NCBI RefSeq assembly: GCF_041296385.1
Contig: NC_091016.1
Span: forward strand, 15,103,497 to 15,167,496
Length of the DNA stretch: 64,000 bases
Reading direction: 5' to 3'
From: Aphelocoma coerulescens
Lineage: Eukaryota > Chordata > Aves > Passeriformes > Corvidae
The notes under the pieces are model-generated. The model saw only the letters and a program-made list of their open reading frames with translations. It made no database searches and was not told the origin of the DNA. This document shows positions 53,201 through 62,200 of the stretch, in pieces. Numbering within the stretch: position 1 is the stretch's first letter; each line of letters opens with the position of its first letter. Both the position numbers and the translations under genes were made by a program.

Positions 53201-56200
53201 GATGGGAGCTAATCTGGCTGTCACTGATGTAGCCCTGTCACTGCCATCAGCGGTGTCACTGCAGCAGGATGTCGATGTATACATCTATATTCAAAATGAA
53301 TGGGGAGCCACGTCAGGCTAGTTCTGGTCAATTGTGACCATGGAAGTAGCATCTCTAGAAAAGAGCACTCAAAGTATCATTCCTAGCTCCCTTCTTCTTA
53401 TCTCACCCTACTCAGGATCATAGCACAGGCAGGCTGCCCTCAAAGGAGAGGCAAGAGCCACTAGGGACTATGTGCTGTGTATTCACGGCGGGCAGCAAAC
53501 AGCCTGGGAGCACCAGGCAGCCCCTCCTGGCTGTCACCTGCTACACAGGCCGCTGTATTTGGGTGGGGTGACACAGGAGGCGCTGCTTGTTCCCTCTTGG
53601 CATTGCAGGCCGTGGGATGGCAGCAGCGAGAAGCCATTGGGCACTTCTGGGAGCAGCAGCACGGCTGCACCAAGTGGCTGACTGCCATGCAGAGACAACC
53701 CTTGCTGGGAGAGCAGGAAAGCTGGCTGCAGAGCCGGACAGCAGCACAGGCAGAGGGCCAAGATGGAGAGCGGACAGTTGATCGTGGTGGCACTCGGAGG
53801 TGCACAGTGAGCACACCCTGCCAGACTGCCCCGAGCTCATCCCTGCAGTTACAGCTGCCTCCTGGCACCAGTGCTGTAGTTTGGTCTATCAGGATGGGCA
53901 AAAGCCAGAGCTTAGGTCTTTACCACTACTTTATGCAGCTCAGTTTTCCAATGGATCTCTAAGAACCAAGTGCTCCAGTACTGCCGAGCTGGAGTAACTC
54001 AAGAGTAGATTTGCTGTCCATTCTCAGCACAGGCTATGAACCCAAGATCCCAGCTGTGGTGGCTGAGGCCGGAGGCGGTTTGCGCTCCTTGTGCAAGGAA
54101 AACCGGTGCAGGAAAAAGCTGCTGTGGAGCAGGCTTACCTGAGGAGTTGTGTGGGAAGCTGCCGTCTCCATGGATGATGGGCTTATTGGGCAGTAAGGGC
54201 ACATTGTCCTGCTTCCTCAAGACCTTCTCCTTCAAGGCACTACCAGGGTGTTTTCTCTGCACACTGGAAGCTGTGCCATTGACAGGCAGTAGGCTAAAGC
54301 CTGCAGGGACCAAAGAGGAGCTTGGGAGTGGAGGCTGACAATGGAAAGGCCCAGAAAACTTGCTGGAGCTGGGTAACGTCTCTTTGTTATCCCAACGAAC
54401 TTCAAGTATAACAGTGGCACAGTACCACGGGAAAGTGATCACAGAATCACAGACTCCTAGAAGAGTTTGGGTCTGAAGGCACCTTTAACCACCATCTAGT
54501 CCAGCCCCCATGAGCAGGGACATCTTCAGCTAGAGCAGGTTCCTCAGGGCCCCATCTAACACGGCCTTGAACACCTTCAAGGATCGATCAACAACAGCTT
54601 CTCGGGGCAAACTCTTCCAGTGTTTCGTCCCCTTCATTATAAAAAAGTTCTTCCTAATATCTAATCGAAATCTACCCTCTTCTGGTTTCAAACCAAATTG
54701 CAGGGATGCTTCCCTGAAGAAACAAGGAAACCCCAGTATTGCTTTTCTTTTGTTTCCCTGTTTCAGAGGCTGGCTGGGGAAGTTCCCAAAAGAAAGCGCA
54801 GATAACCTTGCGTGATGCCCTCGGGCTGAGTGCTGCCTCCTGAGGTCCCTGCTGCTGCCCTGGGGCAGCGCACACAGCACTGCAGTCAGAGCCCCTCAGC
54901 CGGGATTCAGTCGGGAACGCTGCTTGCTCCTGGGGCTACAACAGAAGCACTGGCTCGGGGCTTCAGCACAGCTCTACAGCGCCAGCTCCTCAGCAGGGAG
55001 TGGTGGGAGAAGGGTCTCTGGGGTTTTCATTAGAAGGAGTTGAATTTTGTTTCTTCCAGGTTGCACCTTGGTTGAAAAGCATTCTTTTGGACCCACTTTT
55101 CCTGGAGGCTGCTAGCCAGGAGAGAGTCTGAAGCCCCAGTGTACTTTGCAAGACAGAATTTTACACTCTGAAGGACTTCAGAGGGGAAGGTGGGAAGCTG
55201 ATATTCTGTTACTGACTCAGTGAGGCCCTGGGCAAGACACTTCATGCCTCTCCATTTTTCTTTGGGGACCGGAAATACATCCTATGCAAACTCCCACTTG
55301 GATGCGAGTGTAACAGCCCCCCAGTCTGAGGGCAACACTGTGCAGAGGGCAAGCGAGTGATCAGAAAGGACCCCAGGTGTAGCAACCACTTACTTGCTGC
55401 AGCTGCATCCCCGGGGTCAACTGTCTGTGGAAGCAGCTGCAAGGACGTTTCCTTTTCTCTCTTTGTCTTGATCTCTGTCTCCAAAGGCCCCATTGGATTC
55501 CGCTCTAAGTTCCTTTGAGCCAAAATGCACAATGCAGCACGGATCTACATGCAATGGGAATGCATCACAGACTGTAAGCAGAGACACACAAACCAGACAC
55601 AACATCTCATCAGGAGCACAGAGTCCATCGAGTTCCACAGTCCTTGATGCAGCTCCATGTACACTCCAATGGTTCCTGAAGAATGTCTCCTGTCCTCCCC
55701 TTGGCAATTACACACAGTGAGGTGGAACGCTTTATTGCCATAACCTTCCACTGCTCCAAGGTACTGTTTCTCCGCCTATGTCAAGAGGCCCTGCTTGAAG
55801 CAAGAAAATCACAGGAGTGCTCCAAGACAGATGAAGAGCCCACGTGACCGGTGGGCAGGCAGTTCCCTTCCTACATGGCAGGAAGAATAAAAACCATGTG
55901 CAATACGCAGCAAGGAGGGGTGATTAGCTGTTGCTTAACACTCATGGCCAGGAATTGCAGCCGTTTCTCACTTCTGGCTTCTGAAGGACTCAGCTGCTCT
56001 CGGAGATCGTGAGGTCAAAAAGAGGAGTCACGTGAAAACAAGTTGCAGAAACATTGATGTTAATGTGCAGAAAAATTGAGAATGAGAGGGCTGTGAGATA
56101 CAGCAAGAAAGGTAACCAGGAAAAATCAAACTCTCCCATTTTATTTTGCAGCCTTGCTTACACTCAGCATTAGAATCCTTGCTTCTGTGCTTCCGAGGAT

Positions 56201-59200
56201 GCACTTTGCCCACATTCACTGAGGTGTAGCTTGCTCTGCCATTCAGAACTTCTCTACAAGGGCCTTTGCACATAAAGAATGCTTCTGGCATGACCTTAGC
56301 ACCATCTCCAAACCAGTGACCTTGCCACCACTGGAAATAGCCAAGCAATTGCTCTGGAGCTGTCAAATATATTCCCAAGAGAATCCCCATCCCCCAAGAG
56401 TGGAAGATTATGATTTTCAGGGACATTTTGGGCCAAACACTAAACAGTCACTGGAAAGGAAGTCTGCTCATCCCTGTCCTTATCCCTCACCTTTTGAAAG
56501 CCATCCTTCAGGGCTTCGGCATTCGTAAGGCCAGCACCGGTGGGGTGATCCGTCTCCTTGGCCTGGCTCAGTGGGAGGCCTGTTAATGGAAGCAAAGGTT
56601 CCTGTAAATCTCTGGCACACTTCAAGCCCCCAACAGCGCCACGCTGGGCAACAGGCAAGACAGCTTCCAGACTGCTGAGCTCTGATAAGGCCCAGAGATT
56701 GTGTCTGAGAGCAGCAAGGTACATATGCCTAGAACCTCTCCCAATGGATGGGCTACTGCCACAGTGCACTGGCAGCAGACATGGCATTGCTCTGTTGGCC
56801 AGCAGAGTGAAACCTCCTGCATGATGAAGGCCTCATCCCTGGGTGCTGGAGAGCCGCTGTGTTTGATAGAGAAGGGCAGAGACGGAGCTTGCTCCTGACA
56901 GAGATTCTTATCTGCCCTAATTCATGCTGATTTTAGTACACATCTTCTTCCTGGGTCCTAAAAGAACTCCTGGGTTCTAATACCTGTAAGCATTTAGATC
57001 AATATTTTCTTCTCTTTGTTGCAATATTTTAGAGGACATGAAAAGAAAAGCTTAGGATTGCAGGACTGTTAGCCAAACGTGAATTGTGTTCTTGAAACGG
57101 GATCATTTGCTTTCCCCGAGGATTTTAATTCTAAACTGTGTGAGATTGGGCCACTTTCAGGCCAGTCTGACTAAAGGCTGATTTTCCTAATGGAAGTGGA
57201 ACAATGTAACTCGTTCTGAAATACTCCCCAACAGAGCCCTTAAAACTCAGAGGATGAGTCACTCTTTACATGGCTTCACAGAGGATAAAATCCCGTGGCA
57301 GCAAAGTAGCAAAAAACCAATGTCTTAAATCAGGATTTTTTGCCCTGCAAAATGGTCAGCTTAATAATAAAAAAGAGTTAGATATGGGCTTTGAGGAAGG
57401 AGGGCTATTCTGGATTGGGGGCAAGGCCTCGGAAGGTAAGAGCATCTGGGAAGTTAACAGGGAAAAACTACTGACTCCAGGGTAACCTCCTTGGGAGCAG
57501 TGCAGTCAGTCCCAAGTGCAAAGTGGAGACACAAAATGTAACAGAGGCCACAATGCCAACATAAAGTATCTGAAGCTACACTATTTCATTGGAGAGATTC
57601 CCAGGTAACTTCTAAAGAGCTGCACAGGGAAACATGCTCCTGCCAGCAGCCACTTGAGGCAGACCAGGGAGACACCCTGACCCACTTCCAGAGAGCCAGC
57701 ACAGGAACAGCCTGGCCTCTGGGCTGCCCTGGGACAGCAGGGAGCCCAGAGCCCTGTGCTTTCCAGGAATGGCTCAGCTGCACACGCACCCTCCTGCTCC
57801 TCTCCCGGCCCCACAGCTGAGCAGCCCTACAGCTACACGGGGCACTGGGAGCTGCACAGCTCATTGCAGGGGGCACATGCAGGGCAGAACTGTTCCCTGG
57901 CAATGTGCCCAGGCTCTCTAGGCTGGCACAAGAGCCTTCCTCCCGCCAGAGAGCGGCCCAGCTCCCGCCTTACCTCTTTGTGAGGCTGAGCCATGCTCAG
58001 CCTTCACCGTGTCCTCCCTGGCAGTGACCCCGGGGGCAGCGCTGCTCAGCTGCCCCTGCCGGGGCTCCTGGGCCAAGGCCCCCTGAGCAGGCTGCGAGCG
58101 GAGACCTGCACTGCCAAGGCCGGGCTTCCGCACGTCAGTTGGCACCAAGCTGAAAAGTTCAGCCAGGTCCCTTGGGAACAGAGGCATCCCAGGTCCTATC
58201 ACACACCATGAATTTTTTTTCTTCCTCTGGGCTTTTGTTGTAGACTCAGAAGAAGCTGTAGATCAGGTACAAGGGAAGAAGTGAGTTAGTTGAACTCCCA
58301 CCTTTACAATCACCACAACTAATGGGTGAGGCACTCGAGGGGTGTTTTAATATTGAGAAGATCGCTTTGTTTTTATTTTTCATGAGGCTAGCATCACTAT
58401 AATTGCTCTGAACTCTATGGAGCTGGCAGGACAGGAGAGAGACATTCCACTACTTTGCTTCTGTGCTGCTCATGGCTCATCCACTACTTGGAAGGGATCC
58501 CTTTCCTTCCAAACAGTTGGCAACCCACAGGGGGGTCTCTAGAATTTGACAATTCCACCTAGGAAGTAATTGCTTTCCAAAGCCAGTTTTCAAGGCCTTT
58601 GTTTCTGTAACTCCCCCTCAGTTCTCGGCTGGGTTTTGTTGGTGGTTTTTATTTCTCTTTACAACAAAGGCAGTGCTGGGACACAAACAATGGCACCATG
58701 TGTTAGAAGCAAAAGAAGATTTGCAATCAAAATTAGATGTCCCCAGTATTCAAGCAGCCCATATCTGTAGGGAGCACATTGTTCATGCAAACGTTCCAGC
58801 TTTTCTCTGCTTTGTTGCTCCAGGGGTTTATTCCCTGCTTTCTCCCCTGTAGAGACACCCAAACCCAACATAAACATGACCTGCCTCAAAACATTTCTGA
58901 TCTTCGCTAATCCTGACAATTCAAAATTTTCTTAATGGAAATGGCAGGGGCAGGTTAATCTGAAATGCTCTCCAACGGAGCTTTTAAAACTCAGAGAACT
59001 AATCATTCTGTACAGGCCTCCACCGATGATAAAATCATGTGGCAGCAGGGCAGTAAAAAGGAATAACTGTCTTAAATCAGGATTTTTTTCACCTGTAGAA
59101 TGGTCAGCACAATTATAAAAGCGTAACAGGTAAGCTTTAATGAGATAGCTCATTTCTAGTGCAGAATTAATCCAGCTAAAATGCCACCTTACATACTCAG

Positions 59201-62200
59201 CAATACTTCTCCCCAGATGCATTCAGCATTCCAGCTGCATATCAGCAATTACGGAGTAATTCCAAAGGGGCCTTGCCAAGGATTTGGCAGAACTAACCCT
59301 GAGGCAAGGGACCAGTGGATCTGATCCCTTTTTCTGCATCAGCAAAATTGTTCCTTCAAATCTCACCTCTCCTATCATTCCACGCCCAGAGATGGCAAAG
59401 GAGCAACAACACTGTCATTGAGGCTTTGAACTTGAAAGCAGGGGCTGACACACATGCACCAGACACCGCATTTTGTCTGGCACAACTCTTCTTGTCAGGG
59501 CTCAGGCAAGGCAGGGAGGGGGGACAGGGCAGAAGCCATCTCCTCCCCCAGCCTCAGCCTGCACTACTGACACGGGCAGAGAGAGTCGGGGAAGAGATTT
59601 GCCATCGTGAACCTGCCATAGGTGGCTTTAGGCCTGTGCTGTCAGAGGATGACAAACTCTGATCCTGCATAGGCTGCATCCATTTGGAAGTCTCCTTCCC
59701 CTTAATTGGAACATTAACAAGGCCTTTCTGTCTAAGGAGGTTTCCCTATTTCTCCCCATGCAAAACCAGGCAATGTCCATGAATCTCCTTCAGATCGCAA
59801 AGGCTTCAGCACAGAAACTGCCCCAAGGGAAGGTGTCCTCCTTCAAAGGCAGGAGGAAGGAGTGGGAACATTTCTCCTTTCATGCTAAATGTCTTTTTTT
59901 CTCTACTAATTATGACCTTAGAAAGGGTGCAGGGAGACGAAAGGCATGTGCAGGATGGAGAGGAATGTTTTCTTTTCTTGTGGCACATTTCCCGAGCCCC
60001 AAGGTACCAGTGCAGCTCCTGGAGTAATTTTCGCTGCACCACCGGAGCACACTCCCAGTGACCAGGCTCTGGGAGAGTCCACTGAGCCCATCAAGGAATT
60101 GAAAGGGATTCGAAGAAATTTAAACCAGGATGGTTTTCAACCCAAATGTCCTAATGCCACCCCTGGATCAGCATTCCAATGGTCATTTTAGGGACAGACA
60201 TGCCCTGTACCTACTTGCATGTTCAGAGTTCTTCTCTTTGCTTCTGCTGCTGGATCTTGGCCTTGAGAAAATGGAGGACAAAAGAACATATGAGCAGGTA
60301 GAAAGAGAAGGGCATGGAATGTGTGTAGCAACAAAGGAGGCAAACCTTCTTAGCATGGTCCCCCTGATGAAGGAGGAAATGCAACACATAAACCCAACTG
60401 CAAAACTGCAAACCAACCCAACTGCAAACCCAATTGCAAAGCTGATGAATTGTCCTTAAGCTTTCAGTTGCTGGAGTCCCACAGAGCTTGCCAAGCTCCG
60501 GCTGAAACACAGCAGTCATTCTTCAACTTGCATCAGACCTGCCCAGTTCTCTCCTTTTGGAGCCAAGTGGCTCCTACAGCCTCTGTGAAGCAGCAAGAGC
60601 TGCTGAGCTGAGACACAAGTCTGTATGGAGGGCAGCTACTTTTGTTCTCCTGACAAAGCTTGACTTTGCCTGCTCATGCCTTACACTGGTGACAGTCTCG
60701 GGCTACATGGGGTCATAGCACTGCTCTCTCCTGAGAATGACAGTACACCTGCTTGCTCTTTCAAGGACAAAAAGGCCTTTTCCAACTCAGCTGCTAGGTA
60801 AGGATATTCAGATTGCACTTTAAAAGCCCTACGGATGCTTTTCAATTGCATCTTCTGTGACTCCTTCCTTATCCTTGTCACTAGGATAAGCTTGACAGCT
60901 ACATTTTCTCACACCTATATCCAAGCTAATATCTTTGCATCAGGTACAGTCCTATAACTCTTCTCTAGCACCTTGCCCTCTTTGATCTTAAGCCCAGATC
61001 GAAATACTAGACATCGATCAGATTATACATCTGTACCCCAAGTTTTATCTGGGCTCTGGTTTCACGGTGGAGGCCCAGGCACAGAGAAGTCACACCTGAC
61101 ATTTACAGAAGCAGCACCTGAATTTGCAGACACCTCCTCAGTAGCCAATATTTGCCCTGACATATTCTCATGGCTGCAGAAGTTGACAGTCAAGGATCAC
61201 AGTATTCAAAGAACTGCAGTATCCAGATCCATGCAATACAGTTCCCAAATGACACCACAAACATCATAGAGGGAATCAGCAGCCAAGTCCAGCAGAGGAC
61301 CTGTTCTGAGGAGCTCTTAAGCCCTGCCTCCTCTTCCCCACAACCACCTCTGCTCTTAGGGCATATGGTGTTGGGTTTGCCATTGCGCTGGATCACCACA
61401 GATGGGCAAAATGGGGAATACACGGAGGTTTGCCTAAATACATGGGAGAGATGACTGTGGAAAATAACCTCACAAGACTGAAAGAGCGAGAGGAACAGCA
61501 CACTGGAGCAGCAGACACCTTGGCTTACCTCATCTCCGGGGACTCCTGGAAATCCAGCTGCAGAGAGCTTGGGACAGACGCTGCCGCACTGCTCACAGGG
61601 GGACTCACTACCTTGCGTATTGGGGGGATCAAAGGTGGTCCCAATGACCCCTTCTTCATATCCCCACCACTGGAAAACAGCAAGGAAGCCTGCAAAGAGT
61701 AGAACACAGTACTCCTCAGATCAAGCATCCAGCCTTGCCCCCATTCATGCCTGAAGACATTTAGCTATGCTGTTAGCTGGGACCTGGCAGAAATGTCAAA
61801 CTGATGGAGCAGCTTGGTCTAGGACAGGGAATGGAAAGGGAAGTGGTGAGTGAGAGACCATGTCCCACATTTGCCACTTCTATCCCTGTGCTCACTTCTC
61901 TGGAAATAAGGCTGGATTGCCAGCTGGCATCCACATGTTTGGCACCAAGATGTTCTGTGGTGCCACTGCTTCCACTGGCCTTTTGGATCGTATGGGAATG
62001 GGCTTGGATCCCTGTCCCTAAAGCACCTAACAGCCAGTGCTGATCTCCAGCCAAGCCCCCACAAAGCCATTCTGCAGGATGTCCAAACCTGCTTTTCTCA
62101 AGCCCCTCCTTTCTGCTGCTGCTTCCCTTCCCTCGTACAGTTCCCCAGCAGCCTTTGAGCCCCGATGCTGCTGAGCTCTGGGGATGCTCGGTGCTCTCCA

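Noticed and set aside
57974..58000. ATG in exon X (MAQPHKE) with a good Kozak context as a possible gene start, present in all three module copies
   Set aside because: In that frame the exon ends in phase 0, which does not fit the following exons at 56579 or 63435. The other frame ends in phase 1 and joins both correctly, and it is open across the whole exon.
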